Source: JACCZX01 sp963829995
GTDB taxonomy: Bacteria > Pseudomonadota > Gammaproteobacteria > Burkholderiales > Burkholderiaceae_F
NCBI GenBank assembly: GCA_963829995.1
Contig: CAWHKW010000024.1
Span: 1-64,000 of the forward strand
Reading direction: 5' to 3'
Length of the DNA: 64,000 nucleotides
Part shown: positions 16,462 through 24,954 of the stretch, in pieces
How the letters are laid out: each line of letters begins with the position of its first letter
Numbering within the stretch: position 1 is the stretch's first letter
Program-made: the position numbers and the translations under genes
The notes under the pieces: generated by a model
What the model was told of the DNA's origin: nothing
What the model saw: the letters and a program-made list of their open reading frames with translations, nothing else
The model's database searches: none

Positions 16462-17337
16462 TCACACGAATCGATGCCACACCGGAGTCAACTCCGATGC
16501 CAGCGTCGGAACGCGGCCAAGCTCGACGTTCGCCGATTCGCCCGGGCCGTGAAAGTCGCTACCGCTGGAAGCCTCGAACCCAAATTCAAGGGCCAGCTTG
16601 GTGAAGCGGCGCACGTCGTCCGGTGTGTGATTGCTCGTGATGACCTCGAGCCCAGTGCCGCCGGCGGCGCGAAATTCCTGCAGCAGTGCGTGTAACGCCA
16701 GCTCGTCGATCCGATAACGCGCCGGATGCGCGATGACCGCCACGCCACCCGCGTCGTCGATCATCTCGACCGCCTCAGCCAGCGTTGCCCAGCGGTGCGG
16801 CACATAGCCCGGTTTGCCTTCGACCAGGTAGCGCTTGAATACCTGGCCCACATCGCGACAGACGCCTTGCTCGACGAGAAATCGCGCGAAGTGGGTGCGG
16901 CCGATCATTCGCGGATTTTCGGCATGCCGCAGCGCGCCTTCGAACGCGCCGCTGATTCCGGCTGCCGCCAGACTCGCATCGATCTCCTGCGCGCGTCGAG
17001 TTCGGCCCGACCTCACATGCGCGAGCCGGTCGCGCAGAGTCTGATCATCGCCGTCGACGCCGAGGCCGATCACGTGGATCGTCGTTGTGCCCCAGGTCAC
17101 CGACACTTCCACTCCGGGAACAAACGGCAGCGAGCTTTCGGCGGCCGCAGCCTGCGCTTCCGCCAGCCCGGATACTTCGTCGTGGTCGGTCAACGCATAA
17201 AGCTGGACGCCCTGTTGGGCCGCACGCCGCGCGACATCACCCGGCTGCATCGTGCCGTCGGAGTAGATCGAATGTGAATGGAGGTCGGCGCGCAGCGAGT
17301 GAACGCCGGCGCGGTTTACATCGGGCATCGGAAGCAT
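16462..17337 (-). CDS. PHP-domain phosphoesterase (3',5'-nucleoside bisphosphate phosphatase / RNase AM family)
   Basis: A 291-residue PHP-fold enzyme; relatives remove phosphate from 3',5'-nucleoside bisphosphates and trim 5' ends of RNA. Metal motifs are DLHSHSIYSDG near residue 18, ALTDHDEVSGL near 47, PGVEVS near 74, MIGRTHFARFLVEQGV near 150, VIAHPARYRID near 203 and SGSDFHGPG near 265. The ATG at 17337 (MLPMPDVN) is preferred, although 17328 is equally possible. It follows the alpha/beta hydrolase almost directly and is followed by the Sua5/YciO gene. Confidence 0.87.
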   Translation of the reverse strand: MLPMPDVNRAGVHSLRADLHSHSIYSDGTMQPGDVARRAAQQGVQLYALTDHDEVSGLAEAQAAAAESSLPFVPGVEVSVTWGTTTIHVIGLGVDGDDQTLRDRLAHVRSGRTRRAQEIDASLAAAGISGAFEGALRHAENPRMIGRTHFARFLVEQGVCRDVGQVFKRYLVEGKPGYVPHRWATLAEAVEMIDDAGGVAVIAHPARYRIDELALHALLQEFRAAGGTGLEVITSNHTPDDVRRFTKLALEFGFEASSGSDFHGPGESANVELGRVPTLASELTPVWHRFV

Positions 17338-17338
17338 T

Positions 17339-18248
17339 CTAGGGCTTGTCGACGTCCGCGCATCGACGAGCGAAATCATCGATCAAGCGCGCGACTTCAG
17401 CGGGTTGATCATGGTGCAGCATGTGGCCCGCATCCTCCACCACCACACTTTCCACGTTGCGAAGCGCACCTTTCCGAACCTCGACTTCGCGCAGCGCTGC
17501 GTCCCGATCGACGCCGACGTGCCGCAGCACGTCGGTCTGAGCGGCGCGCACCCACAGCACCGGGCATTCGACGCACCTCCAGCAAGCGAGCACTTCGTCG
17601 ATTCGATACAGCGTTGGGTTGACGATCCGGTGCGCCGGATCTCCCGCAACCCGATACCGTCCCTTGCCGTCGGGTTGCGACCAGTGCTGCGCGAGAAACG
17701 CGGCGCGCTCGGCTGAAAGCCGCGGGTTGTTTTTCATCAAGCGCGCGGCGACTTCGTCCTGCGATGCGTAATCGCGCAGCGCTCCGCCCTGCTTCAATTG
17801 TTCGATCCACTGCGCGTAGCGTCCCGGCGCCTGCTCCGGGTGCGTCGGCCGCAGCCCGAATCCTTCCAGATTGACGACTGCGCGCACACGTTGCGGCCGC
17901 GCACCGGCGTACATCAGCGCGACATTGCCGCCCATGCTGTGGCCGACCAGCCAGGCCGGCTCTGCCCCCGCGACGTCATCGAGGATGAATTCGAGGTCGG
18001 CCAGGTAGTCCGGATACCAGTAGCAATCGCCCGGCTGCGCGCTCGCTGAGGCCGAAGCCACGCCAATCGGGCGCAACGACGCACCAACCGCGATCGAGCG
18101 CATCGACGACGAACTGGAACGACGCCGACACATCCATCCAGCCATGCAGCATCACCAAAGTGCGAGCCGAGTCGGCGCCGGCGCCCCACTCGCGCAGGTG
18201 GTAGCGCAGACCTCGCACATCGATAAATCGGGAACGTGAAGGCGTCAT
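17339..18248 (-). CDS. alpha/beta hydrolase, with one frameshift
   Basis: A serine hydrolase of about 300 residues. The N-terminal part (MTPSRSRFIDVRGLRYHLRE, TLVMLHGWMD, PDWRGFGLSE) is in one frame; from QPGDCYWYPDYLADLEF near 18036 it continues in another, with the nucleophile elbow VGHSMGGNVALMYAG, a likely acid region near CPVLWVRAAQTD and the histidine in DAGHMLHHDQP. One extra base near 18036-18046 explains the break. The Ser-Asp-His triad is otherwise intact. Substrate unknown. It heads the minus-strand run that includes the PHP phosphatase. Confidence 0.82.
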
Positions 18249-18285
18249 TTGAGAGCGGCGTTTGCGCGCATGCGAGGGTTCGGCG

Positions 18286-18291
18286 ATTATA
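18286..18291 (-). promoter_or_regulatory. consensus -10 box upstream of the alpha/beta hydrolase
   Basis: TATAAT on the minus strand lies 37 bases before the ATG at 18248, a suitable distance. The -35 region at 17 bases reads TTATAT, a weak match. The divergent acyl-CoA synthetase starts at 18329. Confidence 0.45.
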
Positions 18292-18328
18292 GGAACGGGG
18301 CAGTCGAGATATAAATTTGGAGAGTCTG

Positions 18329-19981
18329 ATGCGCGACCAATACCGCGCGCTGTACGAAAACTTCCGCTGGCATGTGCCGCGCGAATTCAATATTGCCGAA
18401 GTGTGTTGCCGCCGGTGGTCGCAGGAAACGACGCGCATAGCGCTGCACTACGAGGACGAATCCGGCGCACATGCATCGTTCACCTACGCGGCGCTTCAGG
18501 CCGACGCGAACCGGCTGTCGAATGCGTTGCAGGCGCTTGGAGTCAAGCGCGGCGAGCGCGTGGCGATCGTGCTGCCGCAGCGGCCGGAAACGGCGATTGC
18601 CTACATGGCTGTTTATCAGATGGGCGCGATCGCGATGCCGTTGTCGCTGCTGTTCGGACCGGACGCGCTCGAATATCGGCTGCAAGACAGCGAAGCGGTG
18701 GTCGCCATCGTCGATTCGGCCGCGGTTGCCGCGATCGAAGAAGTGCAAGCCCGCTGCCCTGAACTGCGCGACCTGATCGTCGTAGGCGACTCCGGCGCCC
18801 ACGAATTGGCGCATGAATGGAGCGCGCTGCTGGCGAGCCACAGCGACGGCTTCTCAGTGGTGCGCACCCTCGCGGACGATCCCGCGCTATTGATCTACAC
18901 CAGTGGAACCACCGGCCCCCCGAAGGGTGCGCTGATGCCGCATCGCGCGCTGATCGGCAACCTGCCCGGGTTCGTCGCCTCACACAACTGGTTTCCGCAA
19001 CCGGGCGACGTGTTCTGGTCGCCTGCGGATTGGGCCTGGACCGGGGGCTTGATGGATGCATTGTTGCCGACGATGTATTTCGGATTTCCGATCGTGGGCT
19101 ATCGAGGCCGCTTTGCGGCAGAACGCGCATTCGAGCTGATGCAGCGGCACAGCGTCACTAGTGCGTTTCTGTTTCCGACCGCTCTGAAGATGATGATGAA
19201 ATCGGTCCCGGAGCCGCGCACAAAGTATCAGTTGAAGCTGCGTTCGTTGATGAGCGCCGGCGAGGCAGTGGGCGAAACCGTCTTCGACTGGTGCCGTGAT
19301 GCGCTCGGTGTCACGGTCAACGAAATGTTCGGCCAGACCGAGATGAACTACATCGTCGGCAATTCGCATCAAAAGTGGCCGGCACGCGCCGGCAGCATGG
19401 GGCGGCCGTATCCAGGGCATCGAGTGGCCGTCATCGATGACGGTGCCAACGTTGTGTCGGCGGGCGAGATCGGCGAAGTTGCGATTCACCGCCGCGACGT
19501 TCACGGCGACGCCGATCCGATCTTCTTTCTCGAGTACTGGCGCAACGCGAGCGCAACGCGCAACAAATTCAGCGGCGATTGGTGCCGCACCGGCGATTTG
19601 GCCAGTGCCGACCACGAGGGTTACCTCTGGTATCAGGGCCGCGCCGACGACATGTTCAAGGCCGCCGGTTACCGCATCGGGCCGAGCGAGATCGAAAATT
19701 GTCTGGTGAAGCATCCGGCGGTGGCCAACGCCGCCGTGGTGCCGAAGCCCGACGCCGAGCGCGGTGCGGTGGTCAAGGCGTTCGTCGTGCTGACCGCAGG
19801 TTACGCCGCGTCGGCGGCGTTGATCGAAGAGCTGCAGCTGCACGTGCGCGGCAAACTCGCACCGTACGAGTATCCGAAAGAAATCGAGTTCATCGGCGAG
19901 CTACCGATGACCACGACGGGAAAAGTTCAGCGGCGGGTGTTGCGCGAGAAAGAGCGAGAGCGCGCTAGCAAGAGCGCTTAA
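18329..19981 (+). CDS. acyl-CoA synthetase (AMP-forming, acetyl/medium-chain type)
   Basis: Activates a carboxylic acid with ATP and CoA through an acyl-adenylate. The 550 residues show the P-loop LLIYTSGTTGPPKGALMPH near residue 188, FGQTEMNYIVGN near 333, CRTGDLASADHEGYLWYQGR near 416 with FKAAGYRIGPSEIE after it, and the C-terminal catalytic lysine in TTTGKVQRRVLRE. The A4-A5 region resembles medium-chain and acetyl-CoA synthetase-like enzymes; the exact acid is not predictable. ATG 18329 is chosen because GGAGAG lies six bases upstream. Its stop overlaps that of the next, convergent gene. Confidence 0.9.
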   Translation: MRDQYRALYENFRWHVPREFNIAEVCCRRWSQETTRIALHYEDESGAHASFTYAALQADANRLSNALQALGVKRGERVAIVLPQRPETAIAYMAVYQMGAIAMPLSLLFGPDALEYRLQDSEAVVAIVDSAAVAAIEEVQARCPELRDLIVVGDSGAHELAHEWSALLASHSDGFSVVRTLADDPALLIYTSGTTGPPKGALMPHRALIGNLPGFVASHNWFPQPGDVFWSPADWAWTGGLMDALLPTMYFGFPIVGYRGRFAAERAFELMQRHSVTSAFLFPTALKMMMKSVPEPRTKYQLKLRSLMSAGEAVGETVFDWCRDALGVTVNEMFGQTEMNYIVGNSHQKWPARAGSMGRPYPGHRVAVIDDGANVVSAGEIGEVAIHRRDVHGDADPIFFLEYWRNASATRNKFSGDWCRTGDLASADHEGYLWYQGRADDMFKAAGYRIGPSEIENCLVKHPAVANAAVVPKPDAERGAVVKAFVVLTAGYAASAALIEELQLHVRGKLAPYEYPKEIEFIGELPMTTTGKVQRRVLREKERERASKSA

Positions 19982-20379
19982 GGCAAGTCGCCCTTCGTGG
20001 TGTGATCTCTGCGGACCGGGATGATGCGTCCATCGCGCGTCATGCTCGGCCGATACTGCGCATTGGCAACCGCGAAGTCCATCACGCGGGCGCGCTCTTC
20101 GTTGGTCACCGCGTCGATCAATCGCGTCACGAAGGTCGTCGGGATATCTTTGTACCGGCGCCGATCGGGGCGAACTGCAACTTCACGCCATCCGGTTTCC
20201 AGCAACCAGCGCCAGAGCTGATCCGTCATTCCAGACCGCACGGTCATCCGAATGTCGCCGCACACCAGCTTGGCGCCGAATCCGGGCTTACTACCTTCCG
20301 AGGGAATCTCGCGTTCGCAGCGGATCTTCAGCAACGTGCGAACCTGATCGCGGACGTGGGCGACGAAATCGAGCTCCAA
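19978..20379 (-). CDS. hypothetical protein, paralogue A of a tandem pair
   Basis: A 133-residue soluble protein of unknown function. Its middle, SKPGFGAK...CGDIRMTVRSG, DQLWRWLLETGWREV and PTTFVTRLIDAV, aligns with the next gene upstream (20467-20826). TTG at 20379 is the start because GGAGG lies about seven bases before it. No membrane segment, signal or known motif is visible; the conserved Trp pair (LWRWLLETGWRE) suggests a small helical DNA- or protein-binding domain, but that is only a guess. Confidence 0.65.
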   Translation of the reverse strand: MELDFVAHVRDQVRTLLKIRCEREIPSEGSKPGFGAKLVCGDIRMTVRSGMTDQLWRWLLETGWREVAVRPDRRRYKDIPTTFVTRLIDAVTNEERARVMDFAVANAQYRPSMTRDGRIIPVRRDHTTKGDLP

Positions 20380-20466
20380 AGTGCAACCTCCAGCTATGAG
20401 GCGGAATTTAACGGCGCTGGCTACGCGCCGTATCCCCCAAATCTGCTAGATGAGACGTTGCTTTTC

Positions 20467-20826
20467 CTACGAAACCGATGCGCGCTCAGCCAGCTTGGCC
20501 GAGGACCGGCGCGTGATCTGGCGGATCGCATTCATCAGGACACGCTCGCGCTCTACGGGCTGCGCGTCGAACAGCCTCGTCACGAGCGCTGTGGGCAGAG
20601 GCTTGAGCTGCAGGCGATTGGCGCCTGGTGCCAGTTCGCGCCAACCCAAGCTAACCAGCCAGTGCCATAAATCGTCACTTAACCCGGCTTGAACGGACAT
20701 CCGCATACCGGAACAACAGATCGTGGCGCCGATCGCCGGTTTGCTTGTTTCGCGAACGCCCAGGTTCTGCTTCCTTTTCCATAGCAGTTGGCCCACCGGC
20801 GCATACAACAGCGATTCCCAATTCAT
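20467..20826 (-). CDS. hypothetical protein, paralogue B of a tandem pair
   Basis: A 119-residue protein whose SKPAIGAT, MRMSVQAGLSDDLWHWLVSL, GWREL and PTALVTRLFDA blocks match the downstream gene 19978-20379. The ATG at 20826 has an ideal AAGGAGG four to five bases upstream. A longer in-frame start at 20901 exists but is unsupported. The two genes are 87 bases apart and probably co-transcribed. No known family was recognised. Confidence 0.7.
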   Translation of the reverse strand: MNWESLLYAPVGQLLWKRKQNLGVRETSKPAIGATICCSGMRMSVQAGLSDDLWHWLVSLGWRELAPGANRLQLKPLPTALVTRLFDAQPVERERVLMNAIRQITRRSSAKLAERASVS

Positions 20827-20988
20827 CTTGCCTCCTTCGATAACGCACTGTATCGGTCGGTCTGCTTCGATTCGATCCCCCTTGAGTGTGATCGCGCGCA
20901 TGGCCTAATCCGCGGCTTTAGGGATCAAGTTAGTGCGGACAAACTATCGCAAATCAGCTGCGAACACTGGCGCCGCTAAACTCAACGC

Positions 20989-21513
20989 ATGGCCATCTAC
21001 CAATTGGGCGAGCGCGTCCCGCAAATCGATCCCAGCGCGTACGTTTTCGACACTGCCACTCTGATCGGCACAATCATTCTCGGAGCGCGCGTCAGTATCT
21101 GGCCGTACGTAACCCTGCGTGGCGACAACGAGCCGATCGAAATCGGCGATGACAGCAATGTTCAGGAGTGCTGCGTGCTGCATGCCGATCCCGGGTTCCC
21201 GCTGACGATCGGCCGCAGAGTGACCGTAGGACATCAGGTGATGTTGCACGGCTGCACGATCGGCGACGGCAGCCTGATCGGAATCCAGGCCGTGATCCTG
21301 AACGGCGCGGTGATCGGTCGCAACTGCCTGGTCGGCGCAGGCGCCCTGATCACCGAAGGCAAGCAGATTCCGGACGGCTCGTTGGTGGTCGGTTCGCCGG
21401 CGAGAGTCGTGCGGCAGCTCGAGCCCGCTCACATCGAACGGATGAGGCGCGACACCGACAGCTATGTGCATCGCGCGACTGCATATCGTCGCGATCTGAA
21501 GCGCATCAGTTGA
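20989..21513 (+). CDS. gamma-carbonic-anhydrase-like hexapeptide-repeat protein (YrdA family)
   Basis: A 174-residue left-handed beta-helix protein. Hexapeptide turns run from TATLIGTIILGARVSIWPY near residue 23 to LVGSPARVVRQL near 138. Metal-site histidines of the family are present in CVLHADPG near 65 and VGHQVMLHGC near 82. Family members bind zinc or iron; carbonic anhydrase activity varies and is unproven for YrdA. It lies 25 bases upstream of hslO on the same strand. Confidence 0.87.
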   Translation: MAIYQLGERVPQIDPSAYVFDTATLIGTIILGARVSIWPYVTLRGDNEPIEIGDDSNVQECCVLHADPGFPLTIGRRVTVGHQVMLHGCTIGDGSLIGIQAVILNGAVIGRNCLVGAGALITEGKQIPDGSLVVGSPARVVRQLEPAHIERMRRDTDSYVHRATAYRRDLKRIS

Positions 21514-21538
21514 GCTTGGGCCTGATGCTTTCGCCGTA

Positions 21539-22462
21539 ATGTCGAACCGGTTGCTGAAGTTTGCTTTCACCGGCGCCCGCGTGCGTGGCGAGTTGGTACA
21601 ACTCGACACTGCGTGGCGCGAGATGACCGCGCACCGCCGCTATCCGCCGCCAGTGATGCGCGTGCTTGGTGAGATGGTCGCCGCCGCCGCGCTGCTGGCC
21701 ACCAACATCAAATTCAACGGCGCGCTGGTGATGCAGGTCTACGGCGATGGCCCGCTGCAATTGCTGGTCGTTGAATGCCAGTCCGATCTTGCGCTGCGTG
21801 CCACGGCCAAGGTGCGCGACGAGCCGATGGCCGACGATATTTCGCTGCAAGATCTGCTGAATCGTGGCAAGGGTGGACGCTTCGCGATGACGCTTGACCC
21901 GAAAGATCCGTTGCCCGGGCAGCAACCCTATCAGGGCATCGTCGCACTCGAAGGCGATAGCGTCGCCGAAATCCTGCAGACTTACATGCGGCAAAGCGAG
22001 CAGCTCGAGACACGGCTATGGCTTGCGTCGCACGATGACGCCACGGCGGGCTTGCTGCTACAGCGCCTGCCCGGCGATGGCGCACTTGCCGCCTCCGCGA
22101 GCGACGATGACGCGTGGCAGCACTTGCTCGCACTGGCGCAGACCGTTACGTCAGACGAATTACTGAATCTCGCACCCGACAAGGTGGTGCATCGACTGTT
22201 CTGGCAGGAAGCGATAGAAAACTATGCTCCGCTGACGCCGCGCTTCGAGTGCAGTTGCTCGAGCGAGCGCATCGGCAAGATGCTGATTTCGCTCGGGCAG
22301 GAAGAGGTCGAATCGATTCTCGCGGAGCAAGGGTCGGTTACGGTCACGTGTGAATTCTGCGGCCGCCGGTATTCATTCGACCCGGTCGATGCTGCGCACT
22401 TGTTTGCGGCTGGCCTAGGAAGCGCCGAGGTGGGAAGTCTCGAGCGTGGCTCCGCCCATTGA
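21539..22462 (+). CDS. hslO: redox-regulated chaperone Hsp33
   Basis: Holdase chaperone switched on by oxidation and zinc loss. The N-terminal domain begins RLLKFAFTGARVRGELVQ, and the four zinc cysteines are in ECSCSSERIGKM near residue 239 and CEFCGRRYSFD near 270, the CxC and CxxC pairs of the family. It has 307 residues, normal length. It overlaps the following GNAT gene by 17 bases. Confidence 0.93.
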   Translation: MSNRLLKFAFTGARVRGELVQLDTAWREMTAHRRYPPPVMRVLGEMVAAAALLATNIKFNGALVMQVYGDGPLQLLVVECQSDLALRATAKVRDEPMADDISLQDLLNRGKGGRFAMTLDPKDPLPGQQPYQGIVALEGDSVAEILQTYMRQSEQLETRLWLASHDDATAGLLLQRLPGDGALAASASDDDAWQHLLALAQTVTSDELLNLAPDKVVHRLFWQEAIENYAPLTPRFECSCSSERIGKMLISLGQEEVESILAEQGSVTVTCEFCGRRYSFDPVDAAHLFAAGLGSAEVGSLERGSAH

Positions 22463-22943
22463 CGACTCATCAGTGCGAGCGGCTGACCAGTTCGACATCC
22501 TAGATTTCGACGCCAGGCGGACCGACGAGCTTGTCCGAATGTGGCGAGAGAGTTTCGAGTTGGGCGTCGGGGTTGTCGATCCGCACCCGATTGAAGACCA
22601 GCGGGCGCACTTTGTTGATAGCGTCCTTCCGAATAACACGATCCGCATGGCGCTGCTGGACGGCAAGCTGGTTGGCTTCATCGCGGCAACGAACGAGTCA
22701 ATCACCCATCTTTACGTGCGCAAAGGACATCACCGTTGCGGTATCGGCACCCGGCTTCTCGCCTGGGCCAAGGCACAGTCCAACGGAACCCTTTGGCTTT
22801 TCGCGTTTGCCCGCAATACGATCGCTTGCGCGTTTTATGAAAGACACGGATTCAAGATCATCGCGCGTGGTTTCGAACCGACGTGGCAGCTCGACGACAT
22901 CAAATACGAATGGGTCGCGCACGGCATACCGGTTTGCGCCTGA
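22446..22943 (+). CDS. GNAT-family N-acetyltransferase
   Basis: A 165-residue GNAT protein. Acetyl-CoA-binding motif A is ITHLYVRKGHHRCGIGTRLL near residue 87, followed by TLWLFAFARNTIACAFYERH and GFKI, the usual end of the fold. The acceptor is unknown. The GTG at 22446 overlaps the end of hslO by 17 bases, suggesting coupled translation. Confidence 0.85.
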   Translation: MAPPIDDSSVRAADQFDILDFDARRTDELVRMWRESFELGVGVVDPHPIEDQRAHFVDSVLPNNTIRMALLDGKLVGFIAATNESITHLYVRKGHHRCGIGTRLLAWAKAQSNGTLWLFAFARNTIACAFYERHGFKIIARGFEPTWQLDDIKYEWVAHGIPVCA

Positions 22944-22980
22944 ATTCGTACTCATCGCTTTACACCAAAGGGAGAACCGA

Positions 22981-23277
22981 ATGTCCGCGTATCTATTCGC
23001 CAACGTAGAAGTCACCGATGCCGCGGGATACGAGCAGTACCGGCAGCGTGTTTCTGCGACGATCGAAGCCCATGGCGGGCGCTACGTGGTGCGCGGTGGC
23101 GCAACTGAGGTGCTGGAGGGTGATTGGACGCCGAAGCGTATGGTGATCCTGGAGTTCCCCGACATGGCTCAACTGAAGGCCTGGTATCAATCGCCCGAAT
23201 ACCGCCCACTGATTGAGCTCCGCCAGCGAACAGCCATCTCAACGCTGGTCGCTGTCGAGGGAGTTGTCAACCCGTGA
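22981..23277 (+). CDS. DUF1330 family protein
   Basis: A 98-residue alpha/beta-barrel-type protein beginning MSAYLFANVEVTDAAGYEQY, with GGRYVVRGGATEVLEGDW near residue 35 and YQSPEYRPLIELRQ near 72, all typical of DUF1330. The family has no established biochemical role. GGGAG lies eight bases before the ATG. It follows the GNAT gene by 37 bases. Confidence 0.88.
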   Translation: MSAYLFANVEVTDAAGYEQYRQRVSATIEAHGGRYVVRGGATEVLEGDWTPKRMVILEFPDMAQLKAWYQSPEYRPLIELRQRTAISTLVAVEGVVNP

Positions 23278-23280
23278 CCA

Positions 23281-23297
23281 GTGAGCCGCGCGCTCAC
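23281..23297. terminator. small hairpin between convergent genes
   Basis: GTGAGC (23281-23286), loop CGCGC, GCTCAC (23292-23297) lies just after the DUF1330 stop and overlaps the stop of the convergent oxidoreductase. No T tract is present, so termination is only possible, not shown. Confidence 0.3.
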
Positions 23298-24628
23298 GCA
23301 CTGCTGGCGATCGCTTCGTCTTCGAACATTGCCGTCGCACGCTCCATCGCACGCCGGAACGCGACTGCGCTTTGACTTTCGTCGATTTCCACATCGTCCC
23401 AGCGCACCTGCTGTCCTGCCGCTATCGCATTGACAAGCTTCACCTTGTGCGCGAGGCCGAGCGGCAGGCCGCCGATTCGCATCGATTCCTCTGCCGGCAT
23501 GACCTTCCCGTAGACCGTGTGGCCGCCCTCGCCGTCCAGCACCTCACCCGCGCCCAGATCGCGCTTCGCCGTGGCTACGACATCTGCATTGAACCCAATC
23601 GGCGCACCGGTCGCCTCATTGCGCAGCCCCACGCTGGCGACGCTGATGCCGAGCTCGAGCCCGATTAGATGGAAGGGTTTGTACAGAGCGGAGTATTGCC
23701 CGCTCGCATCGGTCACGAGCCCGTATTCCCTGAAGCACCGCTCAACGTACTCGCTGCCGCCTGCAAACACGACGTACACGCCCCAGCGCAAGTCGCGCTG
23801 TACCGGTGATCCATCGCGCTGCAAGCTCGAAATCACTTCGACTTGCCCGCGGTGATGCAGCACACCGCCTTCGGTCTGTGGGCGCAACACTTGCGGTAGA
23901 TCGTCCACACCACATGGAGGAAACGACAGTCCGTCGGGCGCCAGCAAGCCGGTCGCGTTCGACACGGCGCACATTTCGATCGAGCTCTTGGTTCCATCCA
24001 GGAATGAATTGAACATCTGCGCGTTCAATCCGCCGAGCCGTGCATCTTCGGCGGTGAGTCCGTAGTGCCCCCATACGGTGTCCGGCGTTGAGGCGTGATA
24101 AGCGGGCAAATACTTGGTGCCCTTGCCGGCCGCGATGACTTCGAACCCGCATGCGCGCGCCCAATCGACCAGTTCGCATATCAGCGCGGGTTGGTCGCCG
24201 TAGGCTAGCGAGTAGACGATGCCTGCTTCGCGCGCGCGTTGTGCCAACAGCGGGCCAGCCAACGCATCGGCTTCGACGTTGACCATCACGATGTGCTTGC
24301 GGTGCTCGCAGCAGGCGAGCACATGCGCAATTCCGGCAGCCGGTGAGCCGGTGGAATCGATCACGACGTCGATGTCCTGCGTTTCGATCAAGGCCCGAGC
24401 GTCAGAGAAAAAACTCAGTGATGAAATGGCGCTATCGGACCAGCCCACCCTGCGCAGAGACTGACGCGCACGGGTCGGATCCAGATCGGCGATTGCAATT
24501 ACGCGCACGCCGGGCGTATGGCGCACCTGCGACAGATACATCGATCCGAACTTGCCGGCGCCGATCAGTCCGACGCGCAGCGGTGTGCCAAGCGATTCGC
24601 GTTCCTTAAGCAACCGATGCAGGTTCAT
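23294..24628 (-). CDS. NAD(P)-dependent oxidoreductase with C-terminal SAF domain
   Basis: A 444-residue homoserine-dehydrogenase-like protein. The Rossmann start is VGLIGAGKFGSMYLSQV near residue 18, followed by IAIADLDPTRAR and DVVIDSTGSPAAGIAHV; the C-terminal part includes DLGAGEVLDGEGGHTVYGKV, which resembles a SAF domain. Relatives occur in sugar-acid and tetrose pathways, but no neighbouring gene points to a substrate. Its start overlaps the end of ftsB by four bases, an unusual partner for that gene. Confidence 0.8.
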   Translation of the reverse strand: MNLHRLLKERESLGTPLRVGLIGAGKFGSMYLSQVRHTPGVRVIAIADLDPTRARQSLRRVGWSDSAISSLSFFSDARALIETQDIDVVIDSTGSPAAGIAHVLACCEHRKHIVMVNVEADALAGPLLAQRAREAGIVYSLAYGDQPALICELVDWARACGFEVIAAGKGTKYLPAYHASTPDTVWGHYGLTAEDARLGGLNAQMFNSFLDGTKSSIEMCAVSNATGLLAPDGLSFPPCGVDDLPQVLRPQTEGGVLHHRGQVEVISSLQRDGSPVQRDLRWGVYVVFAGGSEYVERCFREYGLVTDASGQYSALYKPFHLIGLELGISVASVGLRNEATGAPIGFNADVVATAKRDLGAGEVLDGEGGHTVYGKVMPAEESMRIGGLPLGLAHKVKLVNAIAAGQQVRWDDVEIDESQSAVAFRRAMERATAMFEDEAIASSA

Positions 24629-24936
24629 TTCGGCGGCTGGATCTTGTTCGCAGCGCTTTCTGTCTTAGGTACTACGATCTGAAAGAACACCTCGCCGTCG
24701 CGCACCATGTTCAACTCGTGCCGCGCGCGCTCCTCGATCGCTTCGCGACCTTCGCGCAGACTGGCAACTTCTGCCGCTAACTCGGCATTGCGTGCATTGA
24801 GTGCGCCGTTCACGCCGCGCTGCGCGAGCAGCTGCCGGTCAAGATCCCACACCCGCAGCCACCCCCCCTTGCCAAACCACAGCGGCCACTGAATCGCAAT
24901 CAGCAGCGCCGCGAGAACAATGGCGAGCAGCCGCAT
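24625..24936 (-). CDS. ftsB: cell division protein FtsB
   Basis: Small bitopic divisome protein of 103 residues that joins FtsL and FtsQ. One N-terminal membrane segment (LLAIVLAALLIAIQWPLWFG) is followed by a coiled coil with NARNAELAAEVASLREG and a short C-terminal tail. It lies 18 bases downstream of enolase, the usual Burkholderiales position. The tail VPKTESAANKIQPPK is not conserved. Confidence 0.92.
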   Translation of the reverse strand: MRLLAIVLAALLIAIQWPLWFGKGGWLRVWDLDRQLLAQRGVNGALNARNAELAAEVASLREGREAIEERARHELNMVRDGEVFFQIVVPKTESAANKIQPPK

Positions 24937-24954
24937 AGTCTTTATCGACCTCGT

